Of a stretch of DNA of 64,000 nt, positions 27,167 to 36,306 are shown in pieces. The stretch is from NCBI GenBank assembly GCA_040901795.1, contig JBBDYH010000142.1, positions 1-64,000 on the forward strand. Reading direction: 5' to 3'. Position 1 is the stretch's first letter, and each line of letters starts with the position of its first letter. This DNA is from JBBDYH01 sp040901795 (GTDB lineage Bacteria; Planctomycetota; Planctomycetia; Pirellulales; JALHPA01). The position numbers and the translations under genes are program-made. The notes under the pieces are model-generated. The model was given only the letters and a program-made list of their open reading frames with translations, searched no databases and was not told the DNA's origin.

Positions 27167-27919
27167 TTACTCACGGAGTACGGTAAACAGATAATGCAAT
27201 TCCTCATCGACTTCTTCCGGCGTATCAACCGTTTGGGCAATTTCATCGCGAACCAATTCGCCATAACGCTGCCGCAGGCGATGCACGGCCACTTTGATCG
27301 CTCCTTCGCTCATCTTCAATGCCGCGGCGACGTCGGCATAGGAAGCCTTGCCTTCCTGATAAAAAAGGACGCTTTCAACTCCGGCGAAAAGTTCGCCTTT
27401 ATCCTTGTCCACGCATTCTTTCCGCAATCGTGACATCGCCTGATCTAGCAGCGTCGTGGCCCAGCGGCGGTCGAAGATTCTCTCAGCCGTCAGTTCGTGG
27501 GCCGGTTCCAGGAGATAGCGATTTTCAGCCTCCGCCCGATCGAGGGAAACAGCGGCTCGGTCGCCGCCACGTTTTTGCGCGTGTGCCTTGGTCCATTCGC
27601 GAGCTAGAAAATGTTCCAGCGATCCTAACAAGAACGAGCGAAACTTTCCGCGGTTGCGGTCGGCAACGCTGAGATAGTTTCTCGCCAGCAACCGTGCGAA
27701 GAATTCCTGAATCAAATCTTGGGCGCTGTGGGCGCCATAGCCTTTTCTGCGGACGTAAGCATAAAGCGGATACCAGTACGCCCGGCACAGTGTTTCCAGG
27801 GCCTCCTTGGCTTGAGGCGACTGCGTGTTGCCTGCCGCTAACACTAAGCTCCAGTGCGTCGTGGTAAAGGCTCGGCCGCAAGCCGGGCTCAAACTTGGAG
27901 AGGCGAAGTCCTGATCCAT
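27167..27919 (-). CDS. ECF-type RNA polymerase sigma factor, kinase-linked
   Basis: 250 residues, longer than typical ECF factors. Region 2 reads LCRAYWYPLYAYVRRKGYG with SAQDLIQEFFARLL (core binding and -10 recognition). Region 4 is KASYADVAAALKMSEGAIKV followed by AVHRLRQRYGELVRDEI. The N-terminal FTTTHWSLVLAAG motif is typical of a planctomycete sigma group found with Ser/Thr kinases. A TATAAT on the minus strand (27928-27933) stands 9 bases before the ATG and might be a -10 element of a nearly leaderless transcript. It pairs with the kinase gene downstream. Confidence 0.88.
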   Translation of the reverse strand: MDQDFASPSLSPACGRAFTTTHWSLVLAAGNTQSPQAKEALETLCRAYWYPLYAYVRRKGYGAHSAQDLIQEFFARLLARNYLSVADRNRGKFRSFLLGSLEHFLAREWTKAHAQKRGGDRAAVSLDRAEAENRYLLEPAHELTAERIFDRRWATTLLDQAMSRLRKECVDKDKGELFAGVESVLFYQEGKASYADVAAALKMSEGAIKVAVHRLRQRYGELVRDEIAQTVDTPEEVDEELHYLFTVLRE

Positions 27920-28011
27920 AGAGACGCATTATAACGTCGGGCCGACCGCGCGTGACTCCGACGCAGTTTATGCGATGGCTGTGTTGCGGCGATTGATCAG
28001 GTGGCCGCTCG

Positions 28012-29967
28012 TTAGACCGCGTGCCTGGCCGCTCGCCGACGCAGCGCGCCGATGCCGTAGGCCGCAAGCAGGACGCTGAGCAAAGCCAGCGTTGACGGTT
28101 CCGGCACGGCGGTGACATTGTTTGCTAATGTGCTCTCGGGCGCGGCAAGTGGTGCCGCCGCCGGGTCATAGAACACACCCAACAGCGTCACGTCATCGTC
28201 GTCAACGAAGCCGTTGTAGTCAAAGTCGCCCAAGGCCCAGGACGGCTGTGAAACACCCGGAGCGTAGGTCGCGCTCACGATTGTCACGTCGTCGTCGTTC
28301 ACGATGCCATCCAGATTGGCGTCGCCGGTGCGCGTGTAGGTCATCAGCAATGAAGTATCGTCCACCGGCTGACCGCGGAAGTTGGCGTACGGCCCTAACG
28401 GCAACGACGAGTTCTCGGCGTAGCCAACCGAGCGTGATTCCGGTTCGGCCGCCGCGGCCGCGGTGCTGGTGATCCCTTGGCCGTTCCGGGTAGCGCCCAG
28501 CCCAGCGCCACCGCGCCCTGCGATAAGTTGCTGGCGAACCGACGCCGCCGGACTTGTCCCGGTATAGTCGATCACTGCCGCGCCGCTCGTCAGGTCGAGT
28601 GTCGCCGTTGGAGCCGTGTCGCCGGCGATCGTGAGACCGCCGAACACCGAGGGGCCCGCTTCCTGAGCGCCGGCACTCGGCGTGAGCTGCACGTTGCCTG
28701 CATTGATCACGAGTCGGGTGGCTTCGATTCGGCTCACCGCGAGAGTCCCCGCGCCCGTCTTTGCGACGTTGACTCCAGTGGCGTTTACACCTCCGCGGAG
28801 CGACAACGTGCTGCCGGCGGGTGAGACGCTGACCACCGTGTTATCGGCCAGCGTAACAGGGGTGCTGATTGTATGACTCCCGCCAGTCACGTTGATCTGC
28901 GCGTTGCCGCTCGTGACGTCGAACGTAAGGCGGTTGGCGCCCGCGATCGTATAGGCGTGGTCGCCGTCAAAATCGACGCGGCCAAGAGTGACCGGAACGT
29001 CAAGCATCACGGTGCGGGGCGCCTGAATGGCGCTGCCCAACACGGCTCGCTTTCCGGCGGCATTCGGAACCGGGCCGAGCCAGTTGTTCGCCAGCGACCA
29101 GTTTCCTGCCGCGTCGACGTTCCAAGTGCCGTACGCAGGCGGGCTGATCAGGTCCAGCGCGATGAAGACTGGCCCAGGCAGTCCCGTGAACAGCGTTTCC
29201 TGCCCAGTGCCGTCGAGGTTCGCTCGCCGAATGTCGCCACCGTCCAAATTCGCCCAGTACATCTTGCCGGCGCTCACATCGAGAGTGATGCCGGAAGGGT
29301 AATCCAGGTTCTGGACAAGGACTTGTTGGTCGGAGCCGTCCAATTTCGCGCGGCGAATGTCGCCGCTCCCCCGATTGGTCCAGTAGATGTTGCCGCCCGC
29401 AATATCGAGATCGAGAAGGTTTGGTTGAGCGAGTCCCGTGATGAGAGTCGTTAGGCCCGTGCCGTCGAGATTGGCCCGCCGGATAGTCCCGCCGCCAAAT
29501 TCAGTCCAATACATGTGGCCTCCGGCGAGGTCCAGGCGTGCAGCGTGCGGGTCGTTTTGCCCGGTGACGAGGGTCGTCAGCCCGGTGCCATCGAGATTGG
29601 CCCGATGAAGATTACCCGAAACAGAGTTTGCCCAGAACATCCGGCCGCCTGCAAGGTCGAGAGCAACCCCCCCGCCGCCAAGGCCTGCTACGATGGTCGT
29701 CTGGCCGGTGCCGTCGAGGTTCGAGCGTCGAAGGTTGCCGCCACCGAGATTGCCCCAGTACATGTGGCCGCCGGCAAGGTCCAGGTTCGGCCCGATGGGA
29801 ATACTTTGGCCCGTGACGAGCGTCGTCTGCTCGGTTCCGTCGAGGTTGGCCCGCCGGATATCACCGCCCGAAGTATTGCTCCAGTAAATGAAGCCGGCGC
29901 GGGCGTGACCCGCCGCGCCAAGGTACAGGCCCAGAGCCAATAAGCCGCAAAAGATTCGCTTCATCAT
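28012..29967 (-). CDS. Secreted YWTD-propeller protein with beta-strand cassette, dockerin and PEP-CTERM
   Basis: 651 residues. The signal peptide MMKRIFCGLLALGLYLGAAG is followed by six or seven LDL-receptor class B (YWTD) units such as GGHMYWTEFGGGTIRRANLD, which would form a six-bladed propeller. The second half is the shared cassette: GTWNVDAAGNWSLANNWLGP, beta-strand repeats, GDANLDGIVNDDDVTIV, DFDYNGFVDDDDVTLL and VPEPSTLALLSVLLAAYGI plus RRRAARHAV. Here the protein stops right after the basic cluster. The propeller probably binds a surface partner; the ligand is unknown. Confidence 0.86.
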   Translation of the reverse strand: MMKRIFCGLLALGLYLGAAGHARAGFIYWSNTSGGDIRRANLDGTEQTTLVTGQSIPIGPNLDLAGGHMYWGNLGGGNLRRSNLDGTGQTTIVAGLGGGGVALDLAGGRMFWANSVSGNLHRANLDGTGLTTLVTGQNDPHAARLDLAGGHMYWTEFGGGTIRRANLDGTGLTTLITGLAQPNLLDLDIAGGNIYWTNRGSGDIRRAKLDGSDQQVLVQNLDYPSGITLDVSAGKMYWANLDGGDIRRANLDGTGQETLFTGLPGPVFIALDLISPPAYGTWNVDAAGNWSLANNWLGPVPNAAGKRAVLGSAIQAPRTVMLDVPVTLGRVDFDGDHAYTIAGANRLTFDVTSGNAQINVTGGSHTISTPVTLADNTVVSVSPAGSTLSLRGGVNATGVNVAKTGAGTLAVSRIEATRLVINAGNVQLTPSAGAQEAGPSVFGGLTIAGDTAPTATLDLTSGAAVIDYTGTSPAASVRQQLIAGRGGAGLGATRNGQGITSTAAAAAEPESRSVGYAENSSLPLGPYANFRGQPVDDTSLLMTYTRTGDANLDGIVNDDDVTIVSATYAPGVSQPSWALGDFDYNGFVDDDDVTLLGVFYDPAAAPLAAPESTLANNVTAVPEPSTLALLSVLLAAYGIGALRRRAARHAV

Positions 29968-30028
29968 TGAATCCCACGAAAAGAACTTTTTTGATAAATC
30001 ACCGTTCGTGTTCTCCGTGCCTGCTTTA

Positions 30029-30128
30029 GAACCGCTAACACAACCGGCACCCAGTAACCCGAAGCGTGAGCGAGGAGCGGGGCAGATTCGGCCTCGCTTA
30101 CGCGTCGGGTTACTATTGTTAGCGGTTC
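30029..30128. repeat. Nested inverted repeat between two PEP-CTERM genes
   Basis: Outer arms 30029-30040 and 30117-30128 are perfect complements (GAACCGCTAACA). Inner arms 30053-30075 and 30092-30114 are nearly perfect (GTAACCCGAAGCGTGAGCGA type). The structure abuts the stop codon of the ScyD-like gene and could end its transcript. The inner arm recurs at 36233-36291, so it belongs to a dispersed repeat family. Confidence 0.75.
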
Positions 30129-31319
30129 TTAATTCCCGTTGAGTCGGCGTGCGAAGCAGCCGACTGCGACCGCGATCATTCCCAGAGCCAACAGTATCAG
30201 CGACGATGGCTCCGGAATGGGTGTCAGGCTGAGCACCTGCCCGCTGCCGGGCGCACTACCCATGTTCGACACGTAGAAGGCGCCGTCCGGGCCGATGGCG
30301 AGCCCGGTCGGGAAGCTCAGGCCCTGACTGGCGATCGTGGTGCGCATCCCGGTATCGGAATCCACCTTGATCAGCGAACCGGGGCCGGGTCCCATCGGCG
30401 ATGCCAGCCCATTGGTGCTGATCTGCAGCACGTACAAGCTGTCATCCGGCCCGAAGGCGAGGTCCACAATATTCGTGAACCCAGAATGAGCGACGGTACG
30501 CGCCCCCGTTGTTGGATCAAGGCGGTACACATTGGCGGCGCCGGACGGGAACGGAAAGCCCGTCAACTCGCCGACGTACGTGGCCCCATCCGGACCCAAC
30601 GCCACCGCGGTTGGCACGGACTGAAACACCGGCGGGCCGAAAGGCAGCGGATTGGGGCGCGGTGGCAGCGCGGTCAGCGTCGAAATGTCCCCTGCTGCGG
30701 TTACCCCAAAAACTGCGTTGGCGCCCGCGTCCCCAACCACAAAGCCGCCCGCGGGGTTGAGCAGTAACTTGAAGGGATTGCTGTCGACAACACCGCCGTC
30801 GGGGTTCTGCGCCCCCTCGTAGGCGACCAGATCTGCGATAGTTTGCAACGACCCGCCGGTCAGAGGCAAACGAACCAGAGTCCCAATACTCGCGCCTGCG
30901 CTGCCCAGGCTGGCTCGTGCAGCCGGGTTTGCGCCCGCGCCGATCAGGCCGAACGCTTCCCCCGAGCTGTTGAAGACGATGTCCTGCAGACCGCCCGCAT
31001 TGGTGCCGTTTGAATTTGCCAGCGAAGGAAAATCGCTCAACACGCGCTGTTGCACTCCGCCCAACAGCCGGCTGAGAGCACTCGTGGTACCAAAGAACCG
31101 CGATTGACCCTCAACCACGATGCTGGTCGGCTTCGTGCCGCCGCGGCCTGCCTCGGCCACGTATAGGCCACCGTCCGGCCCGAAAGCAAGCCCGCGGGGG
31201 TTGTCCAACCCGCTCATGATTTCGGTGACGACGTACTGCTGGGCCGAAACGGGTGATAACCACTGAGCCATTACCAGTACCGCGCCGGCGGTCAGGACAA
31301 GTAGTCGGCTGATGTGCAT
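30129..31319 (-). CDS. ScyD/ScyE-family secreted beta-propeller protein with PEP-CTERM
   Basis: 396 residues. The signal peptide MHISRLLVLTAGAVLVMAQW precedes a mature domain typical of ScyD/ScyE-like proteins: SGLDNPRGLAFGPDGGLYVA, AVALGPDGATYVGELTGFPF and VDLAFGPDDSLYVLQI, all NHL/SMP-30-type propeller blades. The C-terminus IPEPSSLILLALGMIAVAVG plus RRLNGN is a PEP-CTERM signal. ScyD and ScyE were named from the cyanobacterial scytonemin cluster, but this family is widespread and no such pathway is visible here. It is divergent from a sigma factor gene, 151 bases away. Confidence 0.85.
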   Translation of the reverse strand: MHISRLLVLTAGAVLVMAQWLSPVSAQQYVVTEIMSGLDNPRGLAFGPDGGLYVAEAGRGGTKPTSIVVEGQSRFFGTTSALSRLLGGVQQRVLSDFPSLANSNGTNAGGLQDIVFNSSGEAFGLIGAGANPAARASLGSAGASIGTLVRLPLTGGSLQTIADLVAYEGAQNPDGGVVDSNPFKLLLNPAGGFVVGDAGANAVFGVTAAGDISTLTALPPRPNPLPFGPPVFQSVPTAVALGPDGATYVGELTGFPFPSGAANVYRLDPTTGARTVAHSGFTNIVDLAFGPDDSLYVLQISTNGLASPMGPGPGSLIKVDSDTGMRTTIASQGLSFPTGLAIGPDGAFYVSNMGSAPGSGQVLSLTPIPEPSSLILLALGMIAVAVGCFARRLNGN

Positions 31320-31470
31320 GTTCGTTTTCCTCGGTGTATATTGGTAGCGACGGGCCTATGCAGTGCCACGCGAGTGCAAACAGTCGGTGGCCTACTTAGA
31401 GTGCGACGCAGCGGTCCCTGATTTCCCACCTGCGGCCCAAAAAATTTTCAAACCGTCGATCGGAAACTCG

Positions 31471-32043
31471 ATGTCCGATGTGACGCAGATTCTCGAGCGG
31501 ATCGACACGGGTGACGTTCGCGCCGCTGACGAGCTCCTGCCGATCGTGTACAATCAGCTTCGACGCCTCGCGCACAGAAAACTGGCTCGCGAAGCGCCGG
31601 GGCAGTCGCTGCAGACAGCGGACCTGGTGCATGAGGCCTATCTCCGCCTGGTCGGATCCGATCAGCACTGGCAGGGCCGTGGCTACTTCTTCGCCGCGGC
31701 GGCCGAGGCCATGCGGCGAATTCTTGTCGAACGCGCTCGCAAGAAACGGCGGATTAAGCACGGCGGCAAATATGCACGAATCGAGCTGAGCGATGCGGCC
31801 GCTCCTCCAGGTCCGTCGCCCGACGAGGTGATCGCGGTGAGCGAGTTGCTCGAATCGCTTGCCGACGAGCATCCGTTGGAGGCGCAGATCGTCAAGCTCC
31901 ACTATTTTGCTGGATTAAACATCAGCGAGGCCGGCCGAGCGCTCGGGATTTCCAGCAGCACCGCCCACAGACACTGGACGTTTGCCCGAGCGTGGCTGCA
32001 CGAGGCGATCGGGGCCGAAGAAGACGAGTCAGCTAATGGTTAG
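31471..32043 (+). CDS. ECF-type RNA polymerase sigma factor, kinase-linked
   Basis: 190 residues from ATG 31471 (MSDVTQILERIDTGDVRAAD). The family signature is LRRLAHRKLAREAPGQSLQT followed by ADLVHEAYLRLV, and AMRRILVERARKKRRIKHGG. The C-terminal helix-turn-helix is NISEAGRALGISSSTAHRHW. This is the ECF type that TIGR02999 describes, common in planctomycetes and acidobacteria. A frame extending upstream to 31363 has no family similarity. The kinase-FGE fusion begins about 320 bases downstream on the same strand. Confidence 0.9.
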   Translation: MSDVTQILERIDTGDVRAADELLPIVYNQLRRLAHRKLAREAPGQSLQTADLVHEAYLRLVGSDQHWQGRGYFFAAAAEAMRRILVERARKKRRIKHGGKYARIELSDAAAPPGPSPDEVIAVSELLESLADEHPLEAQIVKLHYFAGLNISEAGRALGISSSTAHRHWTFARAWLHEAIGAEEDESANG

Positions 32044-32364
32044 GGTATTTTCCTTCCAGCATGGGCAAATTGTTGCCCGGTTATCGCATTCTAGAATGGG
32101 CGTTGTAAAGTCATGTGCGGTTTCAAACAGGCCTTGCGCCCTTTGCAGATTTGAAGGTTCTGCTTTTATGCACTGGCTCGGGCGTTCGATGGCTGCGATC
32201 GTTCATCCGCCTCCACCCGGCTCGCCCGCGTGGAGCGCCGTTTGGCGACCAGACTGCGAGTGCCTAACAAACTGATCCGCCCCCACCCTGCTTGTCAGGG
32301 CGGAGCGATGTTTGGGAACGAACCGAAGAACCCCCGTGAACGGGCGTCGAGACCGTGGGATTGT
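32044..32364. other. Intergenic region between sigma factor and kinase
   Basis: About 320 bases without a recognisable gene, repeat or terminator. Alternative in-frame starts for the kinase lie inside it (32230, 32308); the ATG at 32308 has GGAG very close upstream. Translated, the stretch before 32365 shows no family similarity. Confidence 0.4.
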
Positions 32365-35300
32365 ATGTCCGCTTCCGCAGAAAAAGCGATCTTCCAAGCC
32401 GCCCTCTTCATTTCAGACAAGAGCAGGCGTGACGAATATCTCAACGTCGCTTGCCAAGACGATGGCGACCTCCGCCGGCGCGTCGAGGCGCTTTTGGGAG
32501 CGGCCGAGGACGGCGGCAGCTTCATGGGTAACCCGGCGATTTCTCTCCTTCCCGCCGAGTTGGCCGGCGAGACATCACGGGATACGCCTTTCCAGGGAGC
32601 CGATGACGCAACCGTGGAGCTTCCCAGCGAATCGCTCGCGGGCCAAACATTGGGGCATTACCGAATCATCTCGCTGATCGGCGCCGGCGGAATGGGAGAG
32701 GTTTACCTTGCCGAGGATCCCCGGCTCGGCCGCAACGTGGCGTTGAAGGTAGTTGCCCCCAATTTCATCGGTGACATGCGGTCACGGTTCACGCGCGAGG
32801 CACGTCTCGCCTCCGCGCTCGACCATCCGAATATTTGCGCAGTCTACGACATCGGCGAAAGCTCCGGGCGCTGTTTCATCGCGATGCAGTACATTGAGGG
32901 TCAAACGCTCAAGCAGGTGATCGGCGACCAGCCGCTGGCCCTGGAGACGCTGCTGTCGGTAGCGCTTCAGATGGCCGATGCGCTGAGTGCAGCACATCAG
33001 CGGGGCATCATCCATCGTGACATCAAGCCAGGCAACATCATCGTGACGCCGCACGGCGTAGCCAAGGTGCTCGACTTTGGTCTGGCGAAGCTGCTGACGT
33101 CGGGCAGTCCCGACGCAACCCAAAGTGGTCGCGTCGTCGGTACGCCCGCCTATATGTCGCCGGAGCAGGCCCGCGGCCAGGAGGTGGATCATCGCAGCGA
33201 CATCTTCTCGTTTGGCGCCCTTCTGTACCACATGTGCACCGGTTCGGTGCCCTTTCCCGGCGCATCCTCCGTAGAAGTGATGCACGCGGTGATTACTGAA
33301 CCGCAAACATCAGTCCGCGAGCTCAACGCCGACACGCCGCCGGCGCTGGCCGCGGTGATTGACCGCGCGATGTCCAAGTCGCTTGCCGATCGTTACCAGA
33401 CTGTTGAAGAAATGTCGGCCGCTCTGCGGACGATCGCGGAGCAGGTTTCGCCGCCCAGCGTGCCCGCCTTTGTGACTGCCCGCGCACGACGGCGCCGCTG
33501 GACCGTGGCGGCGGTTGCCGCAATTTCACTCATCGTACTTGGCAGTTGGTACGCGTGGCGGACGGTGAGACATCGATGGGCGCAGCAGCAGGTTCCCGTA
33601 ATCGAGGAGTTGGCCCAGGCGGGAAATTTCTTCGAGGCCTACGATCTTGCACTGGGCGCTCGCAAGTACCTCTCGAACGATCCAAAGCTCACGCGGCTGA
33701 TGCCGGCAATCTCGGATACGCTGTCCGTGACCAGCGAACCGCCAGGTGCGCAGGTTTATTTGCGTCGTTTCGCCGGTAGTGCTGCCAGCGGTCCACCGCC
33801 GCGCGAGCTCGTCGGCACGACACCGATGTCGGATTTGGAAATCGCGCGCGGCGACTACGTCATCAGCATCGAAAAGGACGGATACGTCCCATTCGAGCGA
33901 TCGCATAAAAGCCTGGCACTCGGCGGGCTGGAGGCGCCGATGTTGTCTCCGGCATTGCGACTGCAAGTTGCGCTGACTCCCGATGGAGATGCGCGGGAAG
34001 GCATGGTCTTCGTACCCGGTGGCTTATACCGCATCGTCGCCTGGAGGCGGCCCACCGACGTCGAGGTAAAACTGGATGGCTATTTCATCGACAAGTTCGA
34101 GGTCACCAACCGCCAATACACGGATTTTATCAATGCCGGCGGCTATTTGAACGAGCGTTTCTGGACGGCGCCTTTCGTGAAGGATGGTCGCACGCTCACG
34201 CGCGCCGAAGCGATGCGAGAGCTGGTCGACCGTACCGGCCTGGCGGGGCCGCGGGACTGGTCGAATCAGACTTTCCCGCAAGGCAAGGCGAACCATCCGG
34301 TCACGGGCATCACGTGGTACGAAGCCGCGGCCTACGCGCGGTGGCGCGGGAAGAGCCTTCCGAACGTTTTTCAGTGGGAAAAGGCCGCCCGGAATGGCGC
34401 TAATCTGTTCGCAGGTTTGACGATGCCCTGGGGACTTTTACAGGGCTCGACCGATGGCCGGGCAAACTTCGCCAGCGATGGCGCCATCCCCGTCGACAGC
34501 CTGGAGTTTGGGATCAGTCCTTTCGGATGCTACCAGATGGCCGGCAACGTATCGGAATGGTGTCTCAACGAGACCTCTGAGGGATTCATCACCAGCGGAG
34601 GCTCGTGGGGAGATCTTGTCTATGAGTTCGGATATTACGGGACGTATCCTGGCTTTTACAGCTCCGACCGCCTCGGCTTTCGCTGCGCGCTCAACGTTCC
34701 CACGGCGACCGGCGATCAAGGAGCGATGCGGATTGATATCCGTGACGAGGTCCCCAACTACACGCCCGCGCCTGAGGAGGAAGTGAAAGGCTGGCTTAAG
34801 CACTACCACTACGACAAGTCCCCGCTGAAACCGCGTGTGCTGAGCGTGACCGAAACGGACGAGTGGCGGCAGGAAAAGATCAGCTACAACGGTGCCGACG
34901 GAGAGAGAGCGCTAGCGTACCTGTACTTGCCAAAGCAGTCGCCCAGGCCGCTGCAAGCAATCCATCTAGTGCCCGGCGGCGACGTGTCGGCCCGTTATCG
35001 CTCGGTGCCTCAGTCCATCGAGCTTCATTCTGCGTCGTTCGTCCGGTCGGGCCGAGCAGTCTTTGCCGTGGTGCTGAGGGGGTACATTGAGCGAGATCCG
35101 CCTGTTGGGTGGCGAGCGCCTCAACGCGGTTCGATCGAATCTTTGGAGCACGAGGCACGCCATATCATCGATCTCCGTCGCGGCCTGGACTATTTGGAAA
35201 CGCGTGACGATTTGGACGCCAGCCGGATCGCGTTCGCGCAGGCCAGCGCCGGCGGTATGGTAATGGCCTTGCCTGCGATCGAGCCGCGCTATCGCTCGGT

Positions 35301-35583
35301 CGTGCTCTGGGGGTCTGGAATTAGACGGCACGACTCTCGCTCACGACCCGAAGCGAACCCGACTCACTATGCCCCGCTCATGCGACTGCCGAAGCTGCTC
35401 ATCCACGGCCGTTACGATGAGACGACTCCATTGAAGACCGACGCCGAACCGTTGTTTCAGCTCTTGCCGGAGCCGAAGCGGGTGGTGCTCTTTCCTGGCG
35501 GTCATTTACCTCCGCCCGAAGTCGTTGTGCCCGCGGTAAACGCGTTCTTGGATGAAACGCTCGGGCCGGTCAGGCGGCAGTAG
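32365..35583 (+). CDS. Ser/Thr kinase fused to PEGA, FGE-like and alpha/beta hydrolase domains
   Basis: 1072 residues from ATG 32365 (MSASAEKAIFQAALF), a typical start for this kinase type; 32308 is the alternative. Order: kinase about 100-358 (GAGGMGEVYLAED, HRDIKPGN, DFGLAK), transmembrane helix about 378-397 (VAAVAAISLIVLGSWYAW), PEGA-like segment about 450-535 (SEPPGAQVYL), formylglycine-enzyme-like domain about 541-778 (IDKFEVTNRQYTDFINAGGY, MAGNVSEWCLNE, SGGSW, LGFRC), and a hydrolase about 830-1070 with Ser in AQASAGG, Asp in GRYDETTP and His in GGHLPP. The FGE part lacks the catalytic cysteine pair, so it probably binds rather than modifies. Periplasmic ligand sensing is inferred. Confidence 0.9.
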   Translation: MSASAEKAIFQAALFISDKSRRDEYLNVACQDDGDLRRRVEALLGAAEDGGSFMGNPAISLLPAELAGETSRDTPFQGADDATVELPSESLAGQTLGHYRIISLIGAGGMGEVYLAEDPRLGRNVALKVVAPNFIGDMRSRFTREARLASALDHPNICAVYDIGESSGRCFIAMQYIEGQTLKQVIGDQPLALETLLSVALQMADALSAAHQRGIIHRDIKPGNIIVTPHGVAKVLDFGLAKLLTSGSPDATQSGRVVGTPAYMSPEQARGQEVDHRSDIFSFGALLYHMCTGSVPFPGASSVEVMHAVITEPQTSVRELNADTPPALAAVIDRAMSKSLADRYQTVEEMSAALRTIAEQVSPPSVPAFVTARARRRRWTVAAVAAISLIVLGSWYAWRTVRHRWAQQQVPVIEELAQAGNFFEAYDLALGARKYLSNDPKLTRLMPAISDTLSVTSEPPGAQVYLRRFAGSAASGPPPRELVGTTPMSDLEIARGDYVISIEKDGYVPFERSHKSLALGGLEAPMLSPALRLQVALTPDGDAREGMVFVPGGLYRIVAWRRPTDVEVKLDGYFIDKFEVTNRQYTDFINAGGYLNERFWTAPFVKDGRTLTRAEAMRELVDRTGLAGPRDWSNQTFPQGKANHPVTGITWYEAAAYARWRGKSLPNVFQWEKAARNGANLFAGLTMPWGLLQGSTDGRANFASDGAIPVDSLEFGISPFGCYQMAGNVSEWCLNETSEGFITSGGSWGDLVYEFGYYGTYPGFYSSDRLGFRCALNVPTATGDQGAMRIDIRDEVPNYTPAPEEEVKGWLKHYHYDKSPLKPRVLSVTETDEWRQEKISYNGADGERALAYLYLPKQSPRPLQAIHLVPGGDVSARYRSVPQSIELHSASFVRSGRAVFAVVLRGYIERDPPVGWRAPQRGSIESLEHEARHIIDLRRGLDYLETRDDLDASRIAFAQASAGGMVMALPAIEPRYRSVVLWGSGIRRHDSRSRPEANPTHYAPLMRLPKLLIHGRYDETTPLKTDAEPLFQLLPEPKRVVLFPGGHLPPPEVVVPAVNAFLDETLGPVRRQ

Positions 35584-35652
35584 ATCATCGCGTTTCGCTT
35601 CCAGGGCCGGAGGCCCGGCAGAGATTAGCCCCAACCGTAAGCCAGATCGGCC

Positions 35653-36225
35653 ATGCTGGACGAGCATCTCCACCGCTGCCCCTGGGCCCAAGGTGAACTA
35701 TACCTCGCCTATCACGACCAGGAATGGGGCGTCCCGCTGCATGACGATCGGGTGCTGTTCGAGTTCCTCATTCTGGAAGCAGCTCAGGCCGGCCTGAGCT
35801 GGATCACCATTCTCAAGAAACGCGACAACTATCGCGCGGCGTTCGACGGGTTCGATCCAGCCATTGTCGCGCGATACGGCCAGAAAAAGCGCGAGCAGTT
35901 AATGGCGGATCCGGGAATCGTACGCAATCGCCTCAAGATCGACTCGGCCATCGACAATGCCAAGTCTTTTCTGGCAGTACAAAAGGAATTCGGCAGCTTC
36001 GACCAATACGTCTGGCAATTCGTCGGCGGACGTCCGCGGCAGAATCGGTGGGACTCCATGGGCGCGGTGCCGGCAAAGACCCCCGAATCGGACTCGATGA
36101 GTAAAGACCTGCGGCAGCGCGGCTTTCGCTTTGTCGGCAGCACCATCTGCTATGCTTTCATGCAGGCCGTCGGGATGGTGAATGACCACCTCGTCGATTG
36201 CTTCCGGCATCGCGAACTGGAATAG
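35653..36225 (+). CDS. tag: DNA-3-methyladenine glycosylase I
   Basis: 190 residues, the usual length. It starts the base excision repair of 3-methyladenine in alkylated DNA. Signature stretches are CPWAQGELYLAYHDQEWGVP and EAAQAGLSWITILKKRDNYR, nearly identical to the E. coli enzyme. The zinc site is visible as the first Cys and His and the terminal H...C (VNDHLVDCFRH). A conserved Glu (FLILEAAQAG) lies in the base pocket. It follows the kinase by 69 bases, but no functional link to it is evident. Confidence 0.95.
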   Translation: MLDEHLHRCPWAQGELYLAYHDQEWGVPLHDDRVLFEFLILEAAQAGLSWITILKKRDNYRAAFDGFDPAIVARYGQKKREQLMADPGIVRNRLKIDSAIDNAKSFLAVQKEFGSFDQYVWQFVGGRPRQNRWDSMGAVPAKTPESDSMSKDLRQRGFRFVGSTICYAFMQAVGMVNDHLVDCFRHRELE

Positions 36226-36232
36226 GTAAGCA

Positions 36233-36291
36233 GTAACCCGAAGCGTAAGCGAGAGATCGACAGATTCGGCCGCGCTAACGCTTCGGATTAC
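36233..36291. repeat. Imperfect inverted repeat after tag
   Basis: Arms 36233-36251 and 36273-36291 pair imperfectly and share the GTAACCCGAAGCGTAAGCG sequence with the inner arms at 30053-30114. It lies between two convergent genes and may serve as a terminator for both. Confidence 0.65.
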
Positions 36292-36306
36292 GGATGGTGG
36301 CCGTAC

